Source: JAVKFF01 sp040226215 (GTDB taxonomy: Bacteria > Pseudomonadota > Alphaproteobacteria > DSM-16000 > Inquilinaceae). From it: a DNA stretch of 42,760 nt. Below the pieces are notes generated by a model, which had not been told where the DNA came from, ran no database searches, and worked only from the letters and a program-made list of their open reading frames with translations. The position numbers and the translations under genes are program-made. Numbering within the stretch: position 1 is the stretch's first letter; the number at the start of each line of letters is the position of its first letter. Of this stretch, positions 15,362 to 24,183 are shown piece by piece. The stretch is from assembly GCA_040226215.1 (NCBI GenBank), contig JAVKFF010000250.1:1-42760 (forward strand), read 5' to 3'.

Positions 15362-16732
15362 TCAGTTTGTCGCGAGTTCCTCGGCGGCCAGCGCCGCGGC
15401 GTCGAGCACGGTGTCGGGCCGGAGCTCGGCCCGGTTGGGGTCGCCGACGATGAAGACGGACAGCTGGTCGGGCCGCAGATAGGTCGCCGCCGCCGCGCGG
15501 GCGTCCTCCAGCGTGACGGCGCGGATCTCGTCGTTGCGCCGGTCGAGATAGTCGATGCCGAGATCCTCCACCTGCATGGCGACGAGCAGGTCGGCGATGC
15601 TCTCGGTCGAGGTCAGCGAGAGCGGGAAGGAGCCGGTGAGGTAGGTGACGGCGTCCTCCAGCTCCTGTTCTGTCGGCCCGTCGAGCGCCATGTCGCGCCA
15701 GATGCCGCGCAGGACGACCAGCGCCTCCTGGACGTTGGCGTTGGAGAGATCCGAGCTCGCCAGCAGCGCGCCGCCATGTTCGTAGGTGATCAGCGATGAG
15801 GAGACGCCGTAGGTCAGCCCGCGGGCCGCGCGGATCTGGTCGGTCAGGCGCGAACCGAAGCCGCCGCCGCCGAGGATGTGGTTGACCACGTAGAGCGGGT
15901 AGTAGTCGGGGTCGTCGCGCGTCAACGCCGGCTGGGAGACCCAGACCGTGCTCTGCGCCCCCTCACGGCGGACCAGCGTGGTGGCGGCGCCGGCATCGAT
16001 GGTGATGTCGGCCACCGGCCGCAGGTCGGCTTCCGCCGGAAGCTCCCGGAACACGGCGTCGAGCCGGTCCGAAAGCGCCTCGGCACTGATCGCGCCGGCG
16101 ACGCCGATCACCAGATTGTCGCGTGCGAAAGTGGCGGCCATGTAGGCGCGGAGATCCTCGTCGGAGATCGCGTAAAGGCTCTCCATCGTGCCGCGGGAGG
16201 AGCGACCGTAAGGATGGTCGCCGAACACCATGTCGGACCAGGCGCGCGCGGCGAGCCATTCCGGAGTGCCGACCTGGCGGCGGATGTCGCTGGCCACCGC
16301 GGCACGCATGCGCTCGATCGCATCGACATCGAAGCGCGGTTCCGTCAGCGCCAGGTGCAGCAGCTCGAAGGCACGGTCGGCGTGTTCCACGGTGGTATAG
16401 AGCTGGCCGTAGAACTCGTCCCGCCCGTCGTCGAAGGAGAGGTCGATGGCGTAGCGGTTGAGCTGATCCTGGAAGGCGGTGGAGTCGAGCTCGCCCGCCC
16501 CCTCGTCCAGCAGCAGGGACAGCAGGTTGGCCGTTCCCTCCAGTCCGTCGCGATCCTGGCTGTTGCCGCCGCGAAAGGCGAAGGAGACCGCGATCACCGG
16601 CACGTCGTGGGATTCCACGAGCCAGGCCTCGATGCCCCCGGGGCTGACCACCCTCTGTACCTCGGCAGCCGAGGCGACAACGGGTGTGCTGAACAGGATC
16701 AGGATGGCGATCACGGTGAACGGGCGGAACAT
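15362..16732 (-). CDS. M16-family peptidase homologue lacking the zinc motif
   Basis: 456 residues with a signal-peptide-like N-terminus (hydrophobic 5-22), so periplasmic. It has the M16 fold but, where active members have HxxEH, the sequence reads NLLSLLLDEG (about 68-77), so it should not bind zinc. It keeps the R-x-x-x-GLTYGVSS segment (QIRAARGLTYGV) that in M16 heterodimers contributes substrate-binding residues from the non-catalytic subunit. It lies 15 bp behind the HxxEH-bearing M16 gene, so the two probably form a heterodimer like mitochondrial processing peptidase. The substrate is unknown. Confidence 0.9.
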   Translation of the reverse strand: MFRPFTVIAILILFSTPVVASAAEVQRVVSPGGIEAWLVESHDVPVIAVSFAFRGGNSQDRDGLEGTANLLSLLLDEGAGELDSTAFQDQLNRYAIDLSFDDGRDEFYGQLYTTVEHADRAFELLHLALTEPRFDVDAIERMRAAVASDIRRQVGTPEWLAARAWSDMVFGDHPYGRSSRGTMESLYAISDEDLRAYMAATFARDNLVIGVAGAISAEALSDRLDAVFRELPAEADLRPVADITIDAGAATTLVRREGAQSTVWVSQPALTRDDPDYYPLYVVNHILGGGGFGSRLTDQIRAARGLTYGVSSSLITYEHGGALLASSDLSNANVQEALVVLRGIWRDMALDGPTEQELEDAVTYLTGSFPLSLTSTESIADLLVAMQVEDLGIDYLDRRNDEIRAVTLEDARAAAATYLRPDQLSVFIVGDPNRAELRPDTVLDAAALAAEELATN

Positions 16733-16747
16733 GGGAGTGCGGTCCAG

Positions 16748-18100
16748 TCAGCTGGCGTTATCGTCGGCGGATGGCGGGAGAAGCGTGCCGGTGACAGAGC
16801 GGTCGGCGGCGAGGATTTCGCGCAGGGCGGCGCTGGCGGCCTCGGCGTCCACCGCGGCGATGCGCTCGGGCCAGGCCTCGAGCTGCTCCACCGTGCCGCC
16901 GGTGATCAGCGTGCTGCCGACCACGCGTGCCGGATAGTAGACGCTGTCGCGGGCATAGGTTGCGGCGATGATCAGCTGCTCGCGGGCGCGCGCCACGTCG
17001 TCTCCGCCCAACCCTGTCTCCAGCGTCTGGGCGACGACTTCCTCGATCGCCTGTTCCAGCATCTGCGGATCGACATCCGGCCGGGGCGTGGCATAGAGGA
17101 TCACGTTGCCGCCGTCCCTGCCGTCGCTGCTGTAGTAGGCACCGGCGGAGGTGGCGAGCTGCCGGTCGACGACGAGGTCGCGGTACATCCGGCTGGAGCT
17201 GTCGCCGCCGAAGGCCTGAACCGCCACGTCGAGCGCCGGCGCGATGTCCGCCGGGTCGGTGACGTAGGACGGCGCCAGGTACCAGCGGCGCCATTGCACC
17301 TGGTGCACGCCGGGATCGCTGACCGAGACCCGGAAGTGGCCGGCGATATCGGGCTCCTCCAGAACGACGCGCTCCGGCACCGGCGCTGACGGGATCTCGC
17401 CATAGGCCGCCTCCACGAGCGGTCGCGCCGTCGCCGCGTCGATGTCGCCCGAGATCACCACGACGGCATTGTTGGGGGCGTACCAGGTCTCGTAGAAGGC
17501 CTGGAGATCGGCCGGTTCCAGGGCGGCGATCTCGTGCTCCCAGCCGATGATCGGCGTGCCGTAGGGATGGTTCATATAGAGCGCCGTGGTCATCAGCTCG
17601 GTCAAACGCGCCGAGGGGTCGTTGTCGATGCGCTGGCGGCGCTCCTCGACCACCACGTCGCGCTCGGTCAGGAACTCCGCCTCGTCGAGCTGGAGATCGG
17701 TCATCCGCTCCGCCTCCATCGCCATCACTTCGGCCAGACGGTCGACGGCGATGGACTGGAAGTAGACCGTGTAGTCCCAGTGCGTCTGGGCGTTGTCGTT
17801 GCCGCCGAGCCTGGAGACCTCGGCACCGAAATCGAGATCGGGGTTCTCGATGGTCCCCTTGAACATCATGTGCTCCAGCACATGGGCGAGACCGGAATAG
17901 CCAGGCGGCTCATCCGTGGCGCCGACGCCATACCAGATCATGTGCGTGACCACGGGCGACAGACGATTGGTCACCACGGCGACCGTCAGGCCGTTGTCGA
18001 GGGTAAACAGTTCCGGGTTGAAAACGCCGGTCTGCGCCGACATCGGTGATGCCGTGCCCAGCCCGATCGTCAGTCCCGCCAGGATCGCGGTTGGCTTCAT
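16748..18100 (-). CDS. M16-family zinc metallopeptidase (catalytic subunit)
   Basis: 450 residues with an N-terminal signal peptide (about 1-22, ending PMSAQ). The inverted zinc motif HVLEH is at 73-77 in HVLEHMMFKGT, and the distal zinc-binding Glu lies in VVVEERRQRI near residue 150. Two M16 domains are present. It is the first gene of the pair with the zinc-less homologue and lies 208 bp downstream of the DUF3035 lipoprotein. Family and activity are clear; the physiological substrate is not. Confidence 0.93.
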   Translation of the reverse strand: MKPTAILAGLTIGLGTASPMSAQTGVFNPELFTLDNGLTVAVVTNRLSPVVTHMIWYGVGATDEPPGYSGLAHVLEHMMFKGTIENPDLDFGAEVSRLGGNDNAQTHWDYTVYFQSIAVDRLAEVMAMEAERMTDLQLDEAEFLTERDVVVEERRQRIDNDPSARLTELMTTALYMNHPYGTPIIGWEHEIAALEPADLQAFYETWYAPNNAVVVISGDIDAATARPLVEAAYGEIPSAPVPERVVLEEPDIAGHFRVSVSDPGVHQVQWRRWYLAPSYVTDPADIAPALDVAVQAFGGDSSSRMYRDLVVDRQLATSAGAYYSSDGRDGGNVILYATPRPDVDPQMLEQAIEEVVAQTLETGLGGDDVARAREQLIIAATYARDSVYYPARVVGSTLITGGTVEQLEAWPERIAAVDAEAASAALREILAADRSVTGTLLPPSADDNAS

Positions 18101-18308
18101 CGCGGTCGACCTCCCTTGCCGTCACCAGCGGTCGGCCGGACGGCGCGTTGCATCGCGGCTGATGACTTGGTGCAGGGGATTGACGGAATAAAGGCAGGCG
18201 GGCGGCAAGACTTGCTTTCGCAGTCAGGCCCAGTCCTCTGTCGGATCTGGCGGTGAGGCGTGTGGCGCGCCGGCCGTCGCTACGCGATGAGGCCGCCGGC
18301 GCGGCGGG

Positions 18309-18872
18309 TCAAAACTCGAAAATGGTGTCGAAAAGCCCCGCGAGCGGCCCCTCCTCGGAGGGTTCGATGATCGGCACCTCGCCCTGGTTGAGCGGTGTGC
18401 CGGCGGCCTGGGCGGCGGCGATTCGCCGCGCCTCGGCAGCGGGATCGACGAGTGGGTCCGGGGATTGCACGGGACCGGTCAGAATGCCGGTGAGGATCGT
18501 CTGCTGTTGGAGAATCAGTTGCCGCGTCTCCTGCTCGACGATCTGCCGGATGCCGGGTTCCGCGTTGCCGGCGCTGGAAAGCAGCGCCTGCTCGCCGCCC
18601 GACACGCTCGCTGATCCGGTGCCGGCGCTGGAGCCGAAGACCGCCTGCTGCGCCTGGGTCGAGGTCGCGACCTGCTGCGGGCGCTGGGCGCCTGGCGTCG
18701 GCGGCGGCAGCGAGACGCCCTGTGGCACTTCCAGCCCCGCGCTCGGAACCACGTTGAATTCGTCGGGCGTGCCGCGCTCGAAGCCCAGGGATTCGCGCAC
18801 ATTCGAGCAGCCGCCGAGCAGGACGGACGCTCCGATGAACGACAGGACGATGACCGAACGCGCGGTTTTCAC
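18309..18872 (-). CDS. DUF3035 outer-membrane lipoprotein (BamF-like)
   Basis: 187 residues from GTG 18872, overlapping the lspA stop as GTGA. A lipoprotein signal peptide ends in LLGGC, with the lipidated Cys at 22, followed by the DUF3035 hallmark SLGFERGTPDEFNVVPSAGL and LEVPQG. The middle is Gln/Ala/Ser-rich and probably disordered. DUF3035 proteins are alphaproteobacterial and have been linked to the beta-barrel assembly machine as BamF; that link is from general knowledge. Its coupling to lspA, which processes lipoproteins, fits. Confidence 0.85.
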   Translation of the reverse strand: MKTARSVIVLSFIGASVLLGGCSNVRESLGFERGTPDEFNVVPSAGLEVPQGVSLPPPTPGAQRPQQVATSTQAQQAVFGSSAGTGSASVSGGEQALLSSAGNAEPGIRQIVEQETRQLILQQQTILTGILTGPVQSPDPLVDPAAEARRIAAAQAAGTPLNQGEVPIIEPSEEGPLAGLFDTIFEF

Positions 18873-19414
18873 GATACCTCTCCGTCATTGCCGGCCCTAC
18901 GGGCTTCCCCGGCTTCCGCTTGCGGATGTACGAGGAAACTGTCGACCAAAATAAGGCAGACCCCGATGGTGATCGCGGAGTCGGCGACGTTGAACGCCCA
19001 AAAATGATAACCGTAGGCGTGGAAGTCCAGAAAATCCGCAACCGCGCCGAACACGATCCGGTCGATCGCGTTGCCCACCGCCCCGCCGATGATCAGCGCG
19101 AAGGCCAAGGTCGGCAGGCGGCGACTGAGCCGTGCCATCCAGACCAGCAGGATCGCGGCGATGGTGAGGGAAAGCGCGACCAGCAGCCAGCGCGCGCCGC
19201 TGTCGCCGAACAACCCGAAGCTGACCCCGTAGTTCCAGACCATGACGAGATTGAAGAAGGGGGTGACCTCGATCGGCACCGCGCCCATGCCGGCGCGCAC
19301 CGGCAGGGGCAGCTCGAAGAGGCTGGTCAGCACCCACCACTTGCTGGCCTGGTCGAGGGCGACGACCACGAGTATGGCGAGCAGCCCCAGGCGCCAGCGG
19401 GATCGCGCCACCAC
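18869..19414 (-). CDS. lspA: Lipoprotein signal peptidase (signal peptidase II)
   Basis: 181 residues from GTG 19414 (an adjacent GTG at 19411 is equally possible). It cleaves prolipoprotein signal peptides before the lipidated Cys in the inner membrane. Four hydrophobic segments are visible. Conserved motifs: DQASKWW, NYGVSFGLF, and the two catalytic aspartates in GGAVGNAIDR and FNVADSAITIG. A frame extending to 19528 overlaps ileS and is rejected because it lacks LspA features. The gene begins two bases after the ileS stop and overlaps the DUF3035 gene, forming a tight ileS-lspA-lipoprotein unit. Confidence 0.95.
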   Translation of the reverse strand: MVARSRWRLGLLAILVVVALDQASKWWVLTSLFELPLPVRAGMGAVPIEVTPFFNLVMVWNYGVSFGLFGDSGARWLLVALSLTIAAILLVWMARLSRRLPTLAFALIIGGAVGNAIDRIVFGAVADFLDFHAYGYHFWAFNVADSAITIGVCLILVDSFLVHPQAEAGEARRAGNDGEVS

Positions 19415-19416
19415 GC

Positions 19417-22290
19417 CTACTCCGCGGCCGCGCGCAGATCGCCGACCACCTCCGCGCAGCGCTGGCAGAGGTCGGGGAAGGCCGGGGTCTCGCCGACTTC
19501 CGGCAGCACCTTCCAGCAGCGCTGGCACTTGTCACCCTCGGCCAGACCCAGGGTCACGGCGACCTCGGGCACGTCGGCCAGCCGGAAGGCCTCGGCCGGC
19601 CCGTCGCCGACGCTGACGGTCGCCGCCGAGGTGATGGCGATATCCGCCATCTCGACGGAGCCGAGGAGATCGGCCAGCGCCAGGCTGCAATGGATCGTCG
19701 GATGCGCCTGCAGCGAGGCGCCGATCTGCTTGTCCGCGCGGGCCTTCTCCAGCGCGCCGGTGACCACGCGGCGTACCCGCCGGATCGCCGCCCAGCGCTG
19801 CGCCAGAGCCGCATCCCGCCAGGCGTCATCCAGACTGGGGAAAAGCTGCTCGTGGACCGAACCGGAATCGCGTCCATGCCGGGTCAGCCAGGCCTCCTCC
19901 GCGGTGAAGGCGATGACCGGCGCCAGCCACTTCATCAGGCAGTCGAGCGCGGTGTTCATCACCGTGCGCGCGGACCGCCGGCGCGACGCGCCCGGGTGGT
20001 CGCAATAGAGGCTGTCCTTGCGGATATCCAGATAGAACGCCGACAGATCTTCGTTGCAGAAGGCGTGGACGGCGAGGAACATCGCGTTGAAGTCGAACTC
20101 CTCGAGCGCGCGGCGCACCGTGTCGTCGAGTTCGCAGAGCCGGTGCAGGACCCAGCGTTCCAGCTCCGGCATCTCCGCCGCCGGGACCGCCTCCTCCACC
20201 GGGTCGAAATCGCCGACCGCGCCCAGCAGGTAGCGCAGCGTGTTGCGCAGGCGCCGATAGGTGTCGACCGTGGTCTTCAGGATCTCCGGTCCGATGCGCT
20301 GGTCCTCGGCATATTCGACCGAGGCCACCCAGACGCGCAGGATGTCGGCGCCGGACTGGGCGATCACATCCTGCGGCGCCACCTGATTGCCCAGCGACTT
20401 TGACATCTTGCGGCCCTTCTCGTCGAGCGTGAAGCCGTGCGTCAGGATCGCGTCGTAAGGCGCGCGCCCACGGGTGCCGCAACTCTCCAGCAGCGAGGAG
20501 TGGAACCAGCCGCGATGCTGGTCGGAGCCCTCCAGATACATCGAGGCCGGCCATTTCAGATCGGCGCGCTTCTCCAGAACGAAGGCATGGGTGCTGCCAG
20601 ATTCGAACCAGACCTCGACGATGTCGGTGACCGGCCGCCACAGCGTGGCGTCGTATGCGTTGCCGAGGAAGTCGGCCGGATCGCGCGCGAACCAGGCGTC
20701 GGAGCCCTCCGTCTCGAAGATCGCGGCGATGCGGGCGAACACATCCGCGTCGGTCAGGACCTCGCCGGTGTCCCGGTGCACGAAGATGGCGATCGGCACG
20801 CCCCAACTGCGCTGGCGGCTGATGCACCAGTCTGGCCGGCCGGCGATCATCGAGGACAGACGGTTGTACCCCGCCTTGGGATAGAAGGCGGTCTCCTTCA
20901 GGGCCTGCATCGCCTTGCCGCGCAGGTCGTTCGTCTCCATCGAGATGAACCACTGCGAGGTGGCGCGGAAGATGAGCGGCGCCTTGGAGCGCCAGGAATG
21001 CGGGTACTGGTGCTCCAGCCGACCGACCGCGACGAGGTTGTCATTGCCGGCGATCGCCTCGATCACCGCCTTGTTGGCATCGCCCGAGCGGCCGTGCTGG
21101 TCGTAGATCACCCGGCCAGCGAAGAGCGGCACGCTCGGCATGTAGCGGCCGTCCTCGGCGACCGTCTCGGCGACCTCGAGCCCGTGCTCGAGTCCCAGAT
21201 CGTAATCGTCGGCGCCGTGACCCGGCGCGATGTGGACGATGCCCGTGCCCTGCTCGACCGTCACGAAATCGGCCGGCAGCATCGGCACGTCGTAGTCGTA
21301 TCCGCCGTCGGCGTCGGGATGGCCGGCCAGCGGGTGCCGGGCGATGGTGCCCGCGAGATCCCGGCCCTTCAGCAGCGTCTCGCGCTCGGCGGTGGCGATG
21401 CCCGCCTCCCTGGCGAAGCTGTCATAGAGCTCGGTTGCCACCAGAAGGCGGCTGCCGACGGCGACATGCCCGCCCTCGGCCAGCTCCGTTACCCGATAGA
21501 CGCCGTAATCCACGTCCTCGCCATAGGCCAGCGCCCGGTTCCCCGGCATGGTCCAGGGCGTCGTCGTCCAGGCGACGACCGCCGCGTCGGCAAGCGACGG
21601 ATGGCCGGCGGTGCTGACCGGAAAGGTTACGTGGATGGTGGTGGAGACGTGGTCGTGATACTCGACCTCCGCATCGGCCAGCGCGGTCTTCTCGACCACC
21701 GACCACAGCACCGGCTTCAGCCCCCGATAGAGACCGCCATTGGCCGCGAAGCGGTGGATCTCGCGGACGATCTGGGCCTCGGCGTCCCGGGTCATGGTCA
21801 GGTATGGCGCCGTCCAGTCGCCGACCACGCCCAGGCGCTGGAATTCCGCGCTCTGCACGTCGACCCAGTGCTGGGCGAAGTCGCGGCATTCTTGGCGGAA
21901 CTGCAGGATCGGTACGTCGTCCTTGTCCTGCCCCTTGGCGCGATACTGCTCCTCGATCTTCCACTCGATGGGCAGGCCGTGGCAGTCCCATCCCGGCACG
22001 TAGTTGGAATCGAAGCCCATCATCTGCCGGGTGCGCACCACGAAATCCTTGAGGATCTTGTTCAGCGCGTGGCCGATATGGAGATGGCCGTTGGCGTAGG
22101 GCGGGCCGTCGTGCAGAACGTACTTCTCACGGCCGGCGGATCGTTCGCGCAGACGGCGGTAGAGATCGATCTGCCGCCAGAAATCGAGGATCTCGGGCTC
22201 CTTCTGCGGCAGCCCCGCGCGCATGGGAAAGTCGGTGCGGGGAAGAAAGACCGTCTCCTTGTAGTCCGTCTTCGCGCTCTGTTCGCTCAT
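19417..22290 (-). CDS. ileS: Isoleucyl-tRNA synthetase
   Basis: 957 residues, class I synthetase. HIGH is at 71-74 (NGHLHIGHALNK) and KMSKS begins at residue 628 (GRKMSKSLGN). The CP1 editing domain is indicated by AWTTTPWTMPGNRALAYG. The C-terminal zinc finger retains CQRCWKVLPEVG and a second CQRC pair, typical of bacterial-type IleRS. A 290-bp leader separates it from ribF and holds a 17-bp triple repeat and a hairpin; I see no T-box, which is not expected in this phylum. Confidence 0.98.
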   Translation of the reverse strand: MSEQSAKTDYKETVFLPRTDFPMRAGLPQKEPEILDFWRQIDLYRRLRERSAGREKYVLHDGPPYANGHLHIGHALNKILKDFVVRTRQMMGFDSNYVPGWDCHGLPIEWKIEEQYRAKGQDKDDVPILQFRQECRDFAQHWVDVQSAEFQRLGVVGDWTAPYLTMTRDAEAQIVREIHRFAANGGLYRGLKPVLWSVVEKTALADAEVEYHDHVSTTIHVTFPVSTAGHPSLADAAVVAWTTTPWTMPGNRALAYGEDVDYGVYRVTELAEGGHVAVGSRLLVATELYDSFAREAGIATAERETLLKGRDLAGTIARHPLAGHPDADGGYDYDVPMLPADFVTVEQGTGIVHIAPGHGADDYDLGLEHGLEVAETVAEDGRYMPSVPLFAGRVIYDQHGRSGDANKAVIEAIAGNDNLVAVGRLEHQYPHSWRSKAPLIFRATSQWFISMETNDLRGKAMQALKETAFYPKAGYNRLSSMIAGRPDWCISRQRSWGVPIAIFVHRDTGEVLTDADVFARIAAIFETEGSDAWFARDPADFLGNAYDATLWRPVTDIVEVWFESGSTHAFVLEKRADLKWPASMYLEGSDQHRGWFHSSLLESCGTRGRAPYDAILTHGFTLDEKGRKMSKSLGNQVAPQDVIAQSGADILRVWVASVEYAEDQRIGPEILKTTVDTYRRLRNTLRYLLGAVGDFDPVEEAVPAAEMPELERWVLHRLCELDDTVRRALEEFDFNAMFLAVHAFCNEDLSAFYLDIRKDSLYCDHPGASRRRSARTVMNTALDCLMKWLAPVIAFTAEEAWLTRHGRDSGSVHEQLFPSLDDAWRDAALAQRWAAIRRVRRVVTGALEKARADKQIGASLQAHPTIHCSLALADLLGSVEMADIAITSAATVSVGDGPAEAFRLADVPEVAVTLGLAEGDKCQRCWKVLPEVGETPAFPDLCQRCAEVVGDLRAAAE

Positions 22291-22342
22291 CTTGCTTCCT
22301 TAAGGCCTCTGCCGGCACTGCCGTGCCGGCGCGGCACCCAAT

Positions 22343-22393
22343 CGTGGAACCTTGGTCGGCGTGGAACCATGGTCGGCGTGGAACCCTGGTCGG
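22343..22393. repeat. 17-bp tandem repeat, three copies, in the ileS leader
   Basis: Units 22343-22359, 22360-22376 and 22377-22393 read CGTGGAACCNTGGTCGG, with the single variable base T, A and C in turn. It lies about 53 bp upstream of the ileS start on the minus strand, within probable 5' untranslated sequence. Confidence 0.9.
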
Positions 22394-22440
22394 GGAAGAG
22401 CGCCGCGCGCGCTCGGCGACGGCGCAGGCATGATCGACGT

Positions 22441-22478
22441 CCCGGCCTCCGCCGGACCAATCAGGTCAGGAGGCCGGG
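22441..22478 (-). terminator. Perfect 10-bp stem-loop between ribF and ileS
   Basis: CCCGGCCTCC (22441-22450) pairs with GGAGGCCGGG (22469-22478); the 18-base loop contains a further GACC/GGTC pairing. It follows ribF in the transcribed direction but has no T-tract, so it may be a weak terminator, a processing site or a leader structure for ileS. Confidence 0.4.
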
Positions 22479-22580
22479 TCGGTAATTCGCAGCCCGCGGC
22501 GCCTGTCGATGAGTGCTGTCATGGCGCCGGAACATAGCCGACGGTCCGACCACGTCAAGCGGCGCCAAGGCAAGGCTGGG

Positions 22581-23516
22581 TCAACGGTTCGACAGGATCG
22601 ACCGGGCCTCGGCCGCATCCTGGTTCATCTGGCGGACCAGGTCATCCGTCCCGTCGAATGTCATCTCGGGCCGCTGGAAGGCGATCAGGCGGACCTCGAC
22701 GTGACGGTCGTAGATGTCCGCGTCGAAGTCGAAGAGAAACACCTCCAGCAGCGGCTCCTCGGTGCGCCACATGGGGCGGAGGCCGATGCTCGCGACACCG
22801 CCGAGGGACTTCTCCCATCCCTCGATCACGACTTCGACGGCGTAGATGCCGAATGCCGGGCGCTGGTACTCGCCCAGGGCGACGTTGACCGTCGGGAAGC
22901 CAAGCGTGCGGCCGCGCCGGTCGCCATGCTGGACCCGCCCCTCGATCGACCAGGGCCGGCCGAGGATCTCCGCCGCCGCCGCCATCTCGCCATCGCGCAG
23001 GAGCTGGCGCACCCGCGATGAGGAAAAGACGTGACCGGTCTCGTCCCCGGCCTTGGTGACGATGGTGACGCCGAAGCCCTTCGCGCGGCCCAGCGCCGCC
23101 AGCACCTCCGGCGACCCGGCGCGCTTGTGGCCGAAATGGAAGTCGTAGCCGACGACCGCGTGCGCCGCCTCGAGGCCGGCAACGAGATGCCGGTCGACAA
23201 AGGCTTCCGGCGACAGCCGCGAGAACGGCTCGTCGAAGCTCAGGACCACGTGGAAATCGATGCCCGCCGCCTCGAGCAGCTGCGCCCGGCGCCGGAAGGG
23301 TGTCAGGCGAAAGGGCGGCGCGTCGGGCTGGAAGAACCGGCGGGGGTGCGGCTCGAAGCTCAGGACACCGAGCGGTACGTGCTCGGCCGCGGCAACCGCG
23401 CGTGCCTCCTCCAGCACCATGAGGTGGCCGCGGTGCACGCCGTCGAAATTGCCGATCGCGATCACGCTGCCGCGGAAGGCCCCGGTGACGTCGTCGATGT
23501 GTCGGAAAATCTGCAT
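22581..23516 (-). CDS. ribF: Bifunctional riboflavin kinase / FAD synthetase
   Basis: 311 residues. It phosphorylates riboflavin to FMN and adenylates FMN to FAD. The N-terminal nucleotidyltransferase domain has AIGNFDGVHRGH at about 21-32 and an ISSTxIR-like FSSSRVRQLL near 170; the C-terminal flavokinase domain has GRVQHGDRRGRTLGFPTVNV near 193-212. The whole protein is of normal length. It sits between maoC and ileS, as in many alphaproteobacteria. I find no FMN riboswitch-like folding in the 126-bp gap upstream. Confidence 0.97.
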   Translation of the reverse strand: MQIFRHIDDVTGAFRGSVIAIGNFDGVHRGHLMVLEEARAVAAAEHVPLGVLSFEPHPRRFFQPDAPPFRLTPFRRRAQLLEAAGIDFHVVLSFDEPFSRLSPEAFVDRHLVAGLEAAHAVVGYDFHFGHKRAGSPEVLAALGRAKGFGVTIVTKAGDETGHVFSSSRVRQLLRDGEMAAAAEILGRPWSIEGRVQHGDRRGRTLGFPTVNVALGEYQRPAFGIYAVEVVIEGWEKSLGGVASIGLRPMWRTEEPLLEVFLFDFDADIYDRHVEVRLIAFQRPEMTFDGTDDLVRQMNQDAAEARSILSNR

Positions 23517-23642
23517 CGCTGGTTGGCGTGACCGGGCGCGTGTTGGTGACGCCGATATCGCCGCACGGCGTCGGCTTTCTGCCGCTGGACTATAGGGTGG
23601 CGGGATGGCGCGGGCCAGTGCGGGCGAACGGGACGATCGGCG

Positions 23643-24104
23643 TCAGGCCGACCGGCTCATCCGCGAGGGCAGCATCACCGTGGCGTCGCCGTCGATCACC
23701 GTCCTGTCGCCGACCATCACCATGGTCTGCATGATCGCCCGGTGCTTTTCCGGGATGATCTCGCGCACCTCGACCCTTGCCGTCACCGTGTCGCCCGGCC
23801 GCACCGGCGCCTTGAAGCGCAGATTCTGGCCGATATAGACCGCCCCCGGCCCTGGCAGCTTGGTGCCCAGCACGGTGGAGATGTAGGCCGCACCCAGCAT
23901 GCCATGCGCGATGCGCCCCTTGAAGAAGCTCCGCTTGGCGTATTCCTCGTTGATGTGCACCGGGTTGGTGTCGCCCGAGACGCCGGCGAAGAGCACGATG
24001 TCCGCCTCGGTCACGGTCCGCTGAAAGCTCGCCGACATGCCGATGACGAGATCCTCGATGAAATGGCCGACGATGTCGTCGTCGGCCGCCGTGACGCTGT
24101 CCAT
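23643..24104 (-). CDS. MaoC-family (R)-specific enoyl-CoA hydratase-like protein
   Basis: 153 residues with a single hot-dog fold domain. The hydratase-2 catalytic pair is visible as Asp45 and His50 in GVSGDTNPVHINEEYA, followed by GRIAHGMLGAAYISTVLGTKLPGPG, as in PhaJ-type enzymes that hydrate trans-2-enoyl-CoA to (R)-3-hydroxyacyl-CoA for polyhydroxyalkanoate synthesis. It lies upstream of ribF in the same direction, 126 bp away. Chain-length preference and link to PHA are inferred; no other PHA gene is present here. Confidence 0.88.
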   Translation of the reverse strand: MDSVTAADDDIVGHFIEDLVIGMSASFQRTVTEADIVLFAGVSGDTNPVHINEEYAKRSFFKGRIAHGMLGAAYISTVLGTKLPGPGAVYIGQNLRFKAPVRPGDTVTARVEVREIIPEKHRAIMQTMVMVGDRTVIDGDATVMLPSRMSRSA

Positions 24105-24183
24105 CGCGTTGGCATCCTGAAGCGTTGTTGCAGCGCAATATATGGGGATGTCGCCGAGACCACAAGCACGCGCTTGCGCGCGG

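Noticed and set aside
22291..22580. T-box or other tRNA-sensing leader before ileS
   Set aside because: No T-box consensus is seen, and such leaders are not expected in this phylum; only tandem repeats and one hairpin are present.
23517..23642. FMN riboswitch before ribF
   Set aside because: The gap is only 126 bp and I could not find the conserved FMN-element core on the minus strand.
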